From an uncultured Porphyromonadaceae bacterium (lineage in GTDB: Bacteria; Bacteroidota; Bacteroidia; Bacteroidales; Muribaculaceae): DNA of 64,000 nt. A program made the translations under genes and the position numbers. The notes beneath the pieces were generated by a model. That model saw only the letters and a list, made by a program, of their open reading frames with translations, had not been told where the DNA came from and ran no database searches. The stretch lies in contig CALEUL010000011.1 in assembly GCA_937921035.1 (NCBI GenBank), positions 1-64,000 on the forward strand. Reading direction: 5' to 3'. This document shows, in pieces, positions 34,148 through 43,226 of this stretch (positions are counted from its first letter, which is position 1; each line of letters begins with the position of its first letter).

Positions 34148-35437
34148 ATGAATATCCTGCTGCTTGGCAGCGGAGGCCGTGAGTCGGCCATAGCATGGAA
34201 ACTGAGCCAGAGCCCTATCTTAGGCAAACTGTATATCGCCCCGGGTAACGGCGGCACAGGCGCCTACGGCACGAATTTAGACATCAAGCCTACCGATTTC
34301 GCCGCTGTAGACCGTGCCGTAACAGACCTCGGCATCGACATGGTTGTTGCCGGCAACGAAGACCCTCTGGTGGCCGGATTGCGCGACGAACTTGAGCAAA
34401 AAGCCGCCGCCCGCGGCTCCAGGCTGCTGATTGTAGGCCCTGGAAAGGACGGCGCCGCTCTGGAAGGCTCCAAAGACTTTGCCAAGCGCTTTATGGGACG
34501 CCACGGCATACCAACCGCACGCCATCTCACCGCCACCCCCTCCAACCTCGACGAAGCCCGCGCCTTCCTGGCCTCGCTCAAGGCGCCCTATGTGCTCAAA
34601 GCCGACGGCCTTGCAGCCGGAAAAGGCGTGCTTATCATTGACTCCCTTGAGGAAGCATACCGTTCGCTCGACGAGATGCTCGCCGGACAGTTCGGCGCGG
34701 CCTCGGCAAGCGTTGTTATCGAGGAATTCCTCAGCGGCATAGAATGTTCCGTATTCGTGCTCACCGACGGCCACGGCGGTTACCGCATTCTGCCAGTAGC
34801 AAAGGACTACAAGCGCGTGGGCGAAGGCGACACAGGCCTCAATACCGGCGGCATGGGCTCTGTATCGCCCGTTCCGTTTGCCGATGAAACCTTTATGGCA
34901 AAAGTTGTGTCGCGCATCGTGGAACCCACTGTCGCAGGTCTTATCGCCGAAGGCATAGACTACCGCGGCTTCATCTTCTTCGGCCTCATCAACTGCCAGG
35001 GCGAGCCCTACGTTATAGAATACAACGTCCGCATGGGCGATCCCGAGACGGAAGTCGTTATGCCCCGCATCGCCTCCGACCTTGTACCGGCCCTGACGGC
35101 CGCCGCCGCCGGTAATCTGGGTGAAATAAAACTCGAAGAAGATCCGCGCGCCGCAGTTGCCGTAATGGCAGTTTCCGGCGGCTACCCCGGCTCATATCCC
35201 AAAGGGAAAGCAATCTCCGGTCTTGACAAGGCCGAAGGGATAGTGTTCCACGCCGGCACCAAGCGCCTCGACGCCGGTACAGTCCTCACCTCTGGCGGGC
35301 GTGTACTCGCAGCCGTAGCCCTCGCCCCGGATATCGCCACAGCCGCAGCCAAGGCCTATAGCGAAATCGGAGCGATAACTTTCGAGGGCATGTACTACCG
35401 CCGCGACATCAGCCGCGACGTTGTCGCTGAAAAATGA
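34148..35437 (+). CDS. purD: Phosphoribosylamine-glycine ligase
   Basis: A 429-residue ATP-grasp enzyme joining glycine to phosphoribosylamine in purine synthesis. The start motif MNILLLGSGGRESAIAWKL and the ATP-grasp segments (VLKADGLAAGKGV near 155, NTGGMGS near 230, EYNVRMGDPE near 292) are intact. ATG 34148 is chosen over 34133 because an AAGGAAAG site precedes it and the family begins here. It overlaps the next gene by four bases. Confidence 0.95.
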   Translation: MNILLLGSGGRESAIAWKLSQSPILGKLYIAPGNGGTGAYGTNLDIKPTDFAAVDRAVTDLGIDMVVAGNEDPLVAGLRDELEQKAAARGSRLLIVGPGKDGAALEGSKDFAKRFMGRHGIPTARHLTATPSNLDEARAFLASLKAPYVLKADGLAAGKGVLIIDSLEEAYRSLDEMLAGQFGAASASVVIEEFLSGIECSVFVLTDGHGGYRILPVAKDYKRVGEGDTGLNTGGMGSVSPVPFADETFMAKVVSRIVEPTVAGLIAEGIDYRGFIFFGLINCQGEPYVIEYNVRMGDPETEVVMPRIASDLVPALTAAAAGNLGEIKLEEDPRAAVAVMAVSGGYPGSYPKGKAISGLDKAEGIVFHAGTKRLDAGTVLTSGGRVLAAVALAPDIATAAAKAYSEIGAITFEGMYYRRDISRDVVAEK

Positions 35438-36414
35438 AGATAGCGCGCATAACACCCGCGCTGCACACGCGAGGGTTCGCACTCGCCGTGGTTCTTGTGG
35501 CGTTGCTGTGCGCCATTGTCTTTCACGCCGGCGAGCCGTCGGCGCCCATCACAGGCGACAAAGGCCTTGGGCTGCCGTCGGCAAACCTCTGGCTTCCGCA
35601 GGGCATACTTAATTTTACGTGTGCCCTGCTGGGCTCGGCAATCACGACGGTACTGATGATGCTGCTGAACAAAATATACAATGTGTTCCGCGCCATCACC
35701 TATATTTTCGTACCGTTCTTCCTTGCGATGCAGCTGGCCACGCCCGAACTTATCACGCAGGTGTATACCGGCACAGTGCTGGCGGTTATTATACCGCTGT
35801 GCATGCTGCTCATGTTCAACTGCTACCGTTCACCGGATTCCACTCGTCAGGTATTCCTGATAATGCTGCTGCTGTCGCTGTTCACAGCCACACAGTACTG
35901 CTACGCCATCTATATTCCGGCCATGCTGGTGGGATTCGCGCAGATGCGTATTTTTAACCGCCGCACCCATGCAGCGGCTCTTATGGGAATACTCACACCC
36001 TGGATAATGCTGTTGGGATTCGGTGCAGTTACGGTAGACGACCTCCACTTTCCGCACCTTACAAGCATATTCTCGGTAATCGCCCTCGACGACACCCTAC
36101 TGCTTCTTCTTGCCGTAGGCTTCACCGTACTGGCCATGCTTGCATGCTTCACGCTCAACGTTATGCGCACCATCGCGTACAACGCCCGTGCCCGAGCAGT
36201 AAACGGCATGTTCACAATCGTGATACTGTTCACCCTGGTGGCTATGTGCGCCGATTTCAACAACATGGTTTCCTATATTCCGCTGCTGAACTTCTGCGCC
36301 GCAATGGAGATAACGCACTATTTCTCCACCCACCGCGCAGAGAAATCGTTCATAGCAATAATATCTATCTTGGCCGTATACGCGGCCCTGTTCGCATGCC
36401 AAACAATTATATAA
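35434..36414 (+). CDS. Polytopic membrane protein of unknown function
   Basis: A 326-residue protein with about nine hydrophobic helices and short loops; no motif I recognise. ATGA overlap with purD and a 19-base overlap with pdxB place it inside a tight operon. Similar genes sit between purD and pdxB in related genomes as far as I recall. Function cannot be given. Confidence 0.7.
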   Translation: MKIARITPALHTRGFALAVVLVALLCAIVFHAGEPSAPITGDKGLGLPSANLWLPQGILNFTCALLGSAITTVLMMLLNKIYNVFRAITYIFVPFFLAMQLATPELITQVYTGTVLAVIIPLCMLLMFNCYRSPDSTRQVFLIMLLLSLFTATQYCYAIYIPAMLVGFAQMRIFNRRTHAAALMGILTPWIMLLGFGAVTVDDLHFPHLTSIFSVIALDDTLLLLLAVGFTVLAMLACFTLNVMRTIAYNARARAVNGMFTIVILFTLVAMCADFNNMVSYIPLLNFCAAMEITHYFSTHRAEKSFIAIISILAVYAALFACQTII

Positions 36415-37439
36415 GAATAATAATAGAGAAGAACATTCCCTACGTAAAAGGTCTGCTGGACCCCTACGCCAACGTGCGCTACCTTTCCCCGGATGAAATA
36501 ACGCCTAAGGCCGTCCGGGACGCCGACGCACTGGTGATACGTACGCGCACAAAGTGCGATGCCGCCCTGCTGGACAAATCGGAATGTAAAATAATCGCCA
36601 CTGCCACTATCGGCACCGACCATATAGACAAGGCCTACTGTGCGTCGCGCGGTATCACGGTTGTAAACGCGCCCGGGTGCAACGCACCGGCGGTGGCGCA
36701 GTATGTGTTCGCATCGCTGATGCACGTGATCAACCGCCGTCTAAGCGACCTCACTATCGCTGTAGTAGGCGTAGGACATGTTGGCAGCATTGTATGCCAG
36801 TGGGCCGAAAGCCTGGGTATGCGCGTGTTGCGCTACGACCCTCCGCGCCAACGGGCCGAAGGAGGCGACCTGTGGGCCGATCTGGACACTGTAGCCCGTG
36901 AGGCCGATATCATTACCTTCCACACCCCGCTGACAAAGGAAGGAGAGGACGCGACATATCATCTGGCCGACGCCGCTTTCTTTGCCAGGCTGCGGCGTGC
37001 GCCTATCATAATAAACAGCGCGCGTGGCCCGGTTATCGACACCGCAGCACTGTTAGACGCAAAGAAAAAAGGCTATGTAGGCCCGCTGATCATCGACTGC
37101 TGGGAAAACGAGCCCGCAATAAACATGGAACTGCTTGATATCGCCGCCATAGCCACGCCGCACATCGCCGGCTACTCGCAGGAGGGTAAAATACGAGCCT
37201 CCCAGGTTGCGATGGATGCCATGACTACCTTCTTTATGCTGCCGCGCGTAACCATTGACATGCCGCTGCCGCCGGCTCCGGCGCAAAACGTCTCTATCCG
37301 CGGGGTAATGGACAGTTATGACCCCTCTGCCGACACCGCCGCACTGAAAGCCGCTCCCGAGACTTTCGAGGAGCTGCGTAACAACTACCGCCTGCGCCAC
37401 GAGGCTCCCGAACGCCGCAAAAGCGACGGAGCAGACTGA
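36396..37439 (+). CDS. pdxB: 4-phosphoerythronate dehydrogenase
   Basis: A 347-residue D-2-hydroxyacid dehydrogenase-family enzyme, oxidising 4-phosphoerythronate in pyridoxal phosphate synthesis. The N-terminus IIIEKNIPYVKGLL is the PdxB type, followed by VNAPGCNAPAVAQYV, the NAD site VGVGHVGSIV near 125, and the catalytic histidine in TPHIAGYS near 255. ATG 36396 gives the family-typical start and overlaps the previous gene by 19 bases. Confidence 0.9.
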   Translation: MPNNYIRIIIEKNIPYVKGLLDPYANVRYLSPDEITPKAVRDADALVIRTRTKCDAALLDKSECKIIATATIGTDHIDKAYCASRGITVVNAPGCNAPAVAQYVFASLMHVINRRLSDLTIAVVGVGHVGSIVCQWAESLGMRVLRYDPPRQRAEGGDLWADLDTVAREADIITFHTPLTKEGEDATYHLADAAFFARLRRAPIIINSARGPVIDTAALLDAKKKGYVGPLIIDCWENEPAINMELLDIAAIATPHIAGYSQEGKIRASQVAMDAMTTFFMLPRVTIDMPLPPAPAQNVSIRGVMDSYDPSADTAALKAAPETFEELRNNYRLRHEAPERRKSDGAD

Positions 37440-37488
37440 TTTAACATTAAATAATTAGAGAAATAGTAGCCGAATGGCTATGTTTTAC

Positions 37489-37496
37489 TAATTTTG
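37489..37496 (+). promoter_or_regulatory. -7 element of coaX, possibly leaderless
   Basis: TAATTTTG ends seven bases before ATG 37503, about where transcription should start. No clear -33 match. Confidence 0.5.
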
Positions 37497-37502
37497 CCAA
37501 TT

Positions 37503-38261
37503 ATGCGATTGAAACTCACCATCGACCGAGGGAACACTGCTGTCAAAGCCGCCGTATGGGCGGACGACGGCACGCTTATCGACATTCTGAAGTGCGACGA
37601 CGACCAGCCGGCCGGCGACCTTGTCGATGAAGTGAGACAGCGATATATGAAGGAGGGCGACACCATCGCCGCGATAGCATGGTGCACCGTCGTGGCTTCC
37701 GACCATGCCGAGGACGAGGCATCTCTTGCAGGTCTCGCCGACAAGGTTGTGGAACTGCATTCCACAACGGCCACCGGCATAGAAGTGGCATACCTTACGC
37801 CGCATACTCTTGGCGCGGACCGCCTTGCAGCCGCACTCGGCGCGATAGAGGTGGCCGGTCGCAAGCGCCCCATTCTGGTGTCGGACATTGGTACGGCGGT
37901 AACATACGACTATGTCGCCCCCGGAGGCCGCTATCTCGGCGGCAACATCGCTCCGGGCATCGACCTTCGCCTTCGAGCCCTTGCGGCATTCACCGACGCC
38001 CTGCCCGCCGTATCTGTAGAAGGCGGCGACATTCCGGTGTGGGGACGTACCACCGCCGAAGCCATGCGCAGCGGCGCAGTACGCGGCGTAGCCGCCGAAC
38101 TGGCCTACTACCATGCAGCCGCCGGCAAAGAAAGCATCGCCGTCCTCACCGGAGGCTCTGCCGAGCTTCTTGTCAACGAAAACATTCTCACATTCGACTA
38201 TATCCACGACCCCAATCTTGTCCACAAGGGTCTTTTCAGCATTATCAAAAATGAAAAATAG
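37503..38261 (+). CDS. coaX: Type III pantothenate kinase
   Basis: A 252-residue ASKHA-fold kinase that starts coenzyme A synthesis. Motifs: TIDRGNT near residue 5 (phosphate loop), LGADRLAAA near 99, SDIGTAVTYD near 123 (catalytic Asp region) and LGGNIAPG near 140. The upstream TTG in this frame lies inside the promoter box and is rejected. The gene overlaps the next one by 11 bases. Confidence 0.93.
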   Translation: MRLKLTIDRGNTAVKAAVWADDGTLIDILKCDDDQPAGDLVDEVRQRYMKEGDTIAAIAWCTVVASDHAEDEASLAGLADKVVELHSTTATGIEVAYLTPHTLGADRLAAALGAIEVAGRKRPILVSDIGTAVTYDYVAPGGRYLGGNIAPGIDLRLRALAAFTDALPAVSVEGGDIPVWGRTTAEAMRSGAVRGVAAELAYYHAAAGKESIAVLTGGSAELLVNENILTFDYIHDPNLVHKGLFSIIKNEK

Positions 38262-39507
38262 AAGGTTTACAGCCATTTTGGTCCTGATTGCCGCAGCAGT
38301 ACAGTTCGCTGTTGCCCAGAACGGTATCATGACTCCGTATTCTGCGTACGGCCTCGGCATACTTCGCGACCACGCCACATCCGCCCAGCGCTCTATGGGC
38401 GGCATCGGCTACGCCATGAACTCCGGCAGGCAAATCAACGCCATGAACCCAGCGTCGTACGCTTCGATCGACTCACTCACCTTCCTTTTCGATATGGGCA
38501 TCGACCTTTCGGCCGTATGGCAGAAAGAAGCCCAGAGCGACGGAACCAATGTCAGCGACAAGAATTTCGGCGGCGGTCTCGACTATGTTACCATGCAGGT
38601 GCCACTTGGCCGCTATATGGGAGCCTCGGCAGGTCTGCTGCCTTTCTCGTCGGTGGGCTACTCCTTCGGCAATAAGATTGACAACGGCATCGACTCCCGC
38701 CAGGGCAACGGTACGCTCAGCGAACTCTACCTCGGCGTTGCCGGCAGGCCCTTGAAAGGCCTCACCATCGGCGCAAACATCTCGTACCTGTTCGGCACAC
38801 TGCTGAACGAGACATACGCCACCCTCACCACCGGACAGAGCTCGGTGTTCCAGAACCAGTTCGAGGTGCGCGACTACCGCCTGCTCTTCGGCGCACAGTA
38901 CTCCCTCCCAATCGCCGCCAACCGCCTCACACTGGGCCTCACATACAGCCCGGGCAAGACACTTCTGGGCCATGTGCGCCAGATTCGCTACGACAACGAG
39001 AAGGACGCCGTGCCCGAGGTTACATACGAGCACTCCCTCAAAAACAACTACTCTCTGCCCGAGACATGGGGCGCCGGCATAAACTTCGACATCAACCGTC
39101 GCTGGATGATGGAGCTTGACTACACCTTCCAGCCCTGGTCCAAGGCGAAATTCGCCGACTTTGCCGGCGAGACACCCCTGCAGAAATACCGCGACCGCAC
39201 AAAGATAGCCGCCGGTCTGCAGTACACGCCCAACTTCCGCGGCGGATACTTCAAGCGCACATGCTACCGCATCGGCGGCTACTGGAGCAACGATTATCTC
39301 GAGCTTCAGGGCAACCGCCTGCGCCAGTATTCGCTCACCGCAGGTGTGGGCTTCCCCGTGCCCACACTCAAAACCACTGTTAACCTCGGTTTCGAATGGG
39401 TACGCCGCCAGGCAAACCCCAGTCCGCTTATCAAGGAAGACTACTTCAACATCACGATTGGCATTAACTTCAACGAGATGTGGTTCCGTCAGAGCAAAAT
39501 CTACTAA
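38251..39507 (+). CDS. Outer-membrane beta-barrel protein
   Basis: A 418-residue exported protein: signal peptide 1-23 (AVAQ), then QNGIMTPYSAYGLG, a start common in FadL-like barrels of Bacteroidetes, strands throughout and a final strand ending in KIY. It sits between coaX and lptC, as in related genomes. Possibly a transporter or assembly factor of the outer membrane; not established. Confidence 0.75.
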   Translation: MKNRRFTAILVLIAAAVQFAVAQNGIMTPYSAYGLGILRDHATSAQRSMGGIGYAMNSGRQINAMNPASYASIDSLTFLFDMGIDLSAVWQKEAQSDGTNVSDKNFGGGLDYVTMQVPLGRYMGASAGLLPFSSVGYSFGNKIDNGIDSRQGNGTLSELYLGVAGRPLKGLTIGANISYLFGTLLNETYATLTTGQSSVFQNQFEVRDYRLLFGAQYSLPIAANRLTLGLTYSPGKTLLGHVRQIRYDNEKDAVPEVTYEHSLKNNYSLPETWGAGINFDINRRWMMELDYTFQPWSKAKFADFAGETPLQKYRDRTKIAAGLQYTPNFRGGYFKRTCYRIGGYWSNDYLELQGNRLRQYSLTAGVGFPVPTLKTTVNLGFEWVRRQANPSPLIKEDYFNITIGINFNEMWFRQSKIY

Positions 39508-39533
39508 ACAGTCCTCTGCGCCGGCGCTCACAC

Positions 39534-40271
39534 ATGCGCCGTCTGCCACTGTCGGCGCTTATCGCAGCACTGACAGCGGCTGTTTTCGTTTCCTGCCGCG
39601 AGGAGGTGAAACGCTATGTGCCGAACGCCGGGCCCGGCGACGTTACACCAACAATGTCCACCACCGACGTAAACACCCTTATCAGCGACTCCGGCTATAC
39701 CCGCTACCACATGCAGGCTCCCGTGTGGCTGATGTTCGAGGATGCGGAAGACCCCTTCTGGCGCTTCCCTGCCGGCCTTGAGCTGGAACAATACGATCTG
39801 GAGATGAACCCCAAGGCAAACGTTCGCTGCGATTCCGCAATATATTTCTCGCGCCGACGCCTGTGGCAGCTCGACGGAAACGTTGTGATGGTAAACACGC
39901 AGGCCGACAGCTTCCTCACACACCAGCTGTTCTGGGACCAGAACTCGCGCAAGATATACACCGACTCCTTTATCCACATTGTCCGCACCGACAGGATTAT
40001 CGAGGGCTACGGCATGGAATCCGACCAAAGCATGCTCTACTACACCGTACACCGTCCCACGGCCATACTTCCCGCCAACAGCCTGCCAGGCGCACGCCGC
40101 GATTCATCCGCCGCACCGGCGGCAGAAACAGACGCGCCCGACAACAGGCAATCGGCCCCGAAAAAGCCTGCCGCAGACGCTTTCAAGGCAGTGGATATGG
40201 ATGCCGACGCGGCAGCTCCAGACCCTCAACAACACCAGACAACCGCCACCGTTAAAAAAACGACAAGATGA
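39534..40271 (+). CDS. lptC: LPS export protein LptC
   Basis: A 245-residue protein with N-terminal lipobox-like VSCREE (Cys near 21) and the LptC/LptA-type beta-jellyroll strands (YTRYHMQAPVWLMF, ALYF-type strand IYFSRRRLWQLDGNV, TDRIIEGYGMESD). LptC bridges the LptFG transporter and LptA in lipopolysaccharide transport. After about residue 195 it has a low-complexity Ala/Pro/Asp tail. It overlaps the next gene by four bases. Confidence 0.88.
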   Translation: MRRLPLSALIAALTAAVFVSCREEVKRYVPNAGPGDVTPTMSTTDVNTLISDSGYTRYHMQAPVWLMFEDAEDPFWRFPAGLELEQYDLEMNPKANVRCDSAIYFSRRRLWQLDGNVVMVNTQADSFLTHQLFWDQNSRKIYTDSFIHIVRTDRIIEGYGMESDQSMLYYTVHRPTAILPANSLPGARRDSSAAPAAETDAPDNRQSAPKKPAADAFKAVDMDADAAAPDPQQHQTTATVKKTTR

Positions 40272-41557
40272 ATCCCACAAATCCGGACACCTGGATAACC
40301 ATAACCCTCGTAGCACTTATATTCTCCGCCTTTTTCTCGGGCATAGAGATGGCCTACGTTACCAGCGACCGCGTACGCGTGGAGCTGGATGTTAGCCGCG
40401 GAGGCATACTCTCGCGACTTCTCAAGCGCTTCTACTCCAACTCCGAGATTTTTATCTCCACCCTTCTGGTCGGAAACAACATCGTGCTCGTTATATACGG
40501 CATGGGGGCGGCTGCACTTATGGAGCCGTGGCTGCACTCCGTGTTCAATTCGGAGGGAATGGTGCTTCTGGTACAGACAATAATATCCACCTGCATAATC
40601 CTGCTTGCCGGTGAGTTTCTTCCCAAGACCATATTCGGCATAAACCCCAACAGCTCTTTCAAGTATATGGCGGTACCCCTGTACGTTATCTACATAATCC
40701 TCTACCCCATATCCGCATTCTCGTCGTGGCTGTCGCGGGTGCTAATGCGCATGGTCGGATTCAAGGGCGAGACAAAGAAGCTGCACCTAATTTCCATAGG
40801 CGACCTAAACGACTACCTCGAGGAATCCATCGACGACCTCGAGGAACAGAAACAGACCGTGGAGCATGAGGTAAAGATTTTCCGCAACGCTCTGGATTTC
40901 TCGTCCACACACGTGCGCGACTGCATGATTCCCCGCAACGAGATTGTTGCCGTGAACATAGAAACGGGTACTCGCGAGCAGCTTGTGGAGCTCTTTGTAG
41001 GCACCGGCCGCAGCAAGGTGATTGTATACCGCCAGGACATCGACACAATCCTGGGCTATATCCACGTCAGCGAGCTGTTCAACCCCGAAACAGACTGGAA
41101 AGAACACATCAAACCCGTTCTCTATACTCCCGAGAACCTCCTTGCCAACGTTATGATGCGCCGCCTGCTTCAGCAGAAACGCTCCATCGCTATTGTCGTG
41201 GACGAATTCGGCGGCACTGCCGGAATGCTCACCCTGGAAGACCTTATGGAAGAAATCTGCGGAAACATCGAGGACGAGCACGACAAATCCAAACTGACAA
41301 TGCGCGAGATAGAACAGGGAATATATGAGTTCTCGGGACGCTGCGAAATCGCCGAGATAAACGAGCGCTTCGGCCTCGAGCTTCCCGAGGACGACAGCTA
41401 CCAGACCATCGCCGGATATATCCTCCACTTCACGGGCACTATCCCCGCCCAGGGCGAGAGCGTAGAAGCAGAACCTTACCGTTTCGACATACTCAAAAAA
41501 GCCGCCAACCGTATCGAGCTTATCCGCGTTTCCCGCACCGCCTCCGACATATTATAA
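40268..41557 (+). CDS. CNNM/CBS-domain membrane protein (HlyC/CorC family, GldE-like)
   Basis: A 429-residue protein: DUF21/CNNM membrane domain with four helices (SAFFSGIEMAYVT near 20, GEFLPKTIFG near 115), two CBS domains (CMIPRNEIVAV near 218, DEFGGTAGMLTLEDLMEEI near 316) and a CorC_HlyC domain at the end. The family handles Mg2+ or Co2+ and includes the gliding gene gldE in motile relatives. ATGA overlap with lptC. Confidence 0.88.
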   Translation: MNPTNPDTWITITLVALIFSAFFSGIEMAYVTSDRVRVELDVSRGGILSRLLKRFYSNSEIFISTLLVGNNIVLVIYGMGAAALMEPWLHSVFNSEGMVLLVQTIISTCIILLAGEFLPKTIFGINPNSSFKYMAVPLYVIYIILYPISAFSSWLSRVLMRMVGFKGETKKLHLISIGDLNDYLEESIDDLEEQKQTVEHEVKIFRNALDFSSTHVRDCMIPRNEIVAVNIETGTREQLVELFVGTGRSKVIVYRQDIDTILGYIHVSELFNPETDWKEHIKPVLYTPENLLANVMMRRLLQQKRSIAIVVDEFGGTAGMLTLEDLMEEICGNIEDEHDKSKLTMREIEQGIYEFSGRCEIAEINERFGLELPEDDSYQTIAGYILHFTGTIPAQGESVEAEPYRFDILKKAANRIELIRVSRTASDIL

Positions 41558-41570
41558 GCCGAGTCCAGTT

Positions 41571-41608
41571 GGATGCCATAGCTTTGGGGCATCCGAGGAT
41601 TTTGAGTT
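41571..41608 (+). terminator. Possible terminator after the CorC-like gene
   Basis: GGATGCC (41571-41577) and GGCATCC (41588-41594) pair, followed by a loosely T-rich stretch. Weak tail. Confidence 0.4.
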
Positions 41609-41671
41609 TTGGAAATGAAATCCATGATTAGCTCCGGAGACAGAGGAAGTTGCAGGACTGCCGCAGCCCCT

Positions 41672-41740
41672 TGTAGGGATGTGCCTTTGGCACGTCAGCA
41701 ACGATACTGAGTATCAACACCTTAGACAACAGATATACCA
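41672..41740 (+). repeat. REP-like 69-bp repeat, copy 1
   Basis: Contains ATGTGCC-TTT-GGCACGT (one G-T pair) and GATAC-TGA-GTATC hairpins. Copy 2 lies 158 bases downstream with seven differences by eye, all transitions. Sits between convergent genes in a gap without coding frame. Confidence 0.75.
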
Positions 41741-41829
41741 AAAATCCCCACAGGTATTGGAAAGACTTTAATCATGCACCACGTCAACCGCAAAAACGGC
41801 CAGACATCACAAAACTGACAACATCCCAA

Positions 41830-41898
41830 TGTAGGGACGTGCCTTTGGCACGTCAGCAACGACGCTGAGTATCAACGCTTTAGACAGCAGATACACCA
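41830..41898 (+). repeat. REP-like 69-bp repeat, copy 2
   Basis: Perfect 7-bp palindrome ACGTGCC-TTT-GGCACGT at 41837-41853; the second hairpin is weakened. Probably a dispersed palindromic element of this genome. Confidence 0.75.
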
Positions 41899-41922
41899 CA
41901 GGTATGTTCTGCAGCATCTCCC

Positions 41923-42984
41923 TTACATTCGGGGGGCGATTTCCTGATACTTTTCAAGTATTTCGGCACCCCAGACGGAGATGCTGTACTTTTCGATTAC
42001 CTGGCGGCGGAAGGAGGCGGTCATTGCCTGACGGCGCACGGGGTCCATTGTGAGCATTTCCTCTATTTTCGCACGCAAAGCCTCCACTGTCAAGGGTACA
42101 GTGATGGTCTTTTCGCCGTCGAACCCATATACCATCGACTCCAAATCGGATTTTATCAAGGGGCATCCACAATAAAGAGCCTCAAGAACGGCATAACTGA
42201 ATCCTTCTGTCCTCGAAGCCATCAGAAGGAGCTGTGAATTTCTATAATAATCGCCAATAGTCTCGGTTGTTGGTGTATAATTCACCCATGCTGGTTCGTA
42301 GCCGAGAGTTTCTTTAACTTCTGCCCTTGTCTGTTCGCTGTGATGGGTGATGATATTCAGTGCGATATTATATTTTTCGGCAATGGCTTCCAGTGCTTTT
42401 AATGCGATATCGCAACCCTTTATTTTAAAATAAGTGCCGAAAATCAGCAGATTCGTTTTGGAGGCGTCAAATGGATGGCTGTCGCTTGAAGCGTCAAGAC
42501 GCGAAAAAGCGATACGGTTTGTTACAAAAGTACACTTGTCTTTTGGAAATCCTCCATCAACGAGAGAATCCATAGTAGCTTTCGAACATGCGATGAACTT
42601 ATCTACGGAAGCAAGCTGTACAAAATTCTTGAAAGCGGTCTTTATGCGGCTGGAGTCTTTGTCGTATCTACTGTGTTTATGATATATAGTCTTGATTCTT
42701 GTCAAAGCGCCTACAAACATCAGTTCCCCGCAACCGAAAAAGTGGCTGTGTACAATGTCAACTTTTTCATTACGGCAAATTTTATAAACATCCCAAGCTA
42801 TGGAAAATTTGGATTTGCAGGAGATGAAATATACTTTATGATTACGCTGAATATTCTTTATCCAATCCAAGTCTCTTCTACCGTCAGGAAGTATAAAAAT
42901 TGATTCATAGGGTATATTATCAGTTGCGGCGGCAGTTTCGATAGAACATAATGAATCAATAAAATTTCCACCGTAATCAGCCAA
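41923..42984 (-). CDS. Glycosyltransferase family 4-like protein, start region damaged
   Basis: About 353 residues with GT-B fold: VDIVHSHFFG near 76, KTIYHKHS, the NDP-sugar domain with LLIFGTYFKIKG near 185 and the acceptor/donor signature SRTEGFSYAVLEALYCGCPLI near 258 (E...E pair). It probably adds a sugar to a surface polysaccharide. The listed start is TTG. Three codons upstream there is ATG (42991-42993) followed at once by TAA; if that TAA were AAA the protein would start MKFLADYGG, the standard form. The 5' part is AT-richer than neighbours, suggesting transfer. Confidence 0.8.
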   Translation of the reverse strand: MADYGGNFIDSLCSIETAAATDNIPYESIFILPDGRRDLDWIKNIQRNHKVYFISCKSKFSIAWDVYKICRNEKVDIVHSHFFGCGELMFVGALTRIKTIYHKHSRYDKDSSRIKTAFKNFVQLASVDKFIACSKATMDSLVDGGFPKDKCTFVTNRIAFSRLDASSDSHPFDASKTNLLIFGTYFKIKGCDIALKALEAIAEKYNIALNIITHHSEQTRAEVKETLGYEPAWVNYTPTTETIGDYYRNSQLLLMASRTEGFSYAVLEALYCGCPLIKSDLESMVYGFDGEKTITVPLTVEALRAKIEEMLTMDPVRRQAMTASFRRQVIEKYSISVWGAEILEKYQEIAPRM

Positions 42985-43125
42985 AAATTACATAGTTGCG
43001 CAACTTTGAGCGGTTTCATATAATCAGTATTTATATTAGAGTTTCAATGATTTCGGGACAAAAACTGTTGTCAGTATATAAATATACGTTTTTTTCGTAA
43101 TAATATCAGCACCCACGTTAAAATA

Positions 43126-43212
43126 ATGGACAAAAGTATAACCGAGTATTTCTCCAGGGCGATTTTGGGACGGCAGGGCAATAAAACGATGTTCGCGGGG
43201 TTATATTTGTAG
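43126..43212 (+). CDS. Candidate 28-residue peptide upstream of a glycosyltransferase
   Basis: ATG 43126 to TAG 43210-43212 encodes a protein-like peptide (SITEYFSRAILGRQGNK core, hydrophobic end). The gap around it is AT-rich but this stretch has the denser codon use of a gene. Its stop overlaps the promoter box of the next gene. It could be a leader peptide, a microprotein or a remnant; I recognise no family. Confidence 0.3.
   Translation: MDKSITEYFSRAILGRQGNKTMFAGLYL
43202..43209 (+). promoter_or_regulatory. -7 element of the GT2 gene
   Basis: TATATTTG, ending 17 bases before ATG 43227. No convincing -33 element. Confidence 0.45.
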
Positions 43213-43226
43213 ATAAGTATCGAAAT

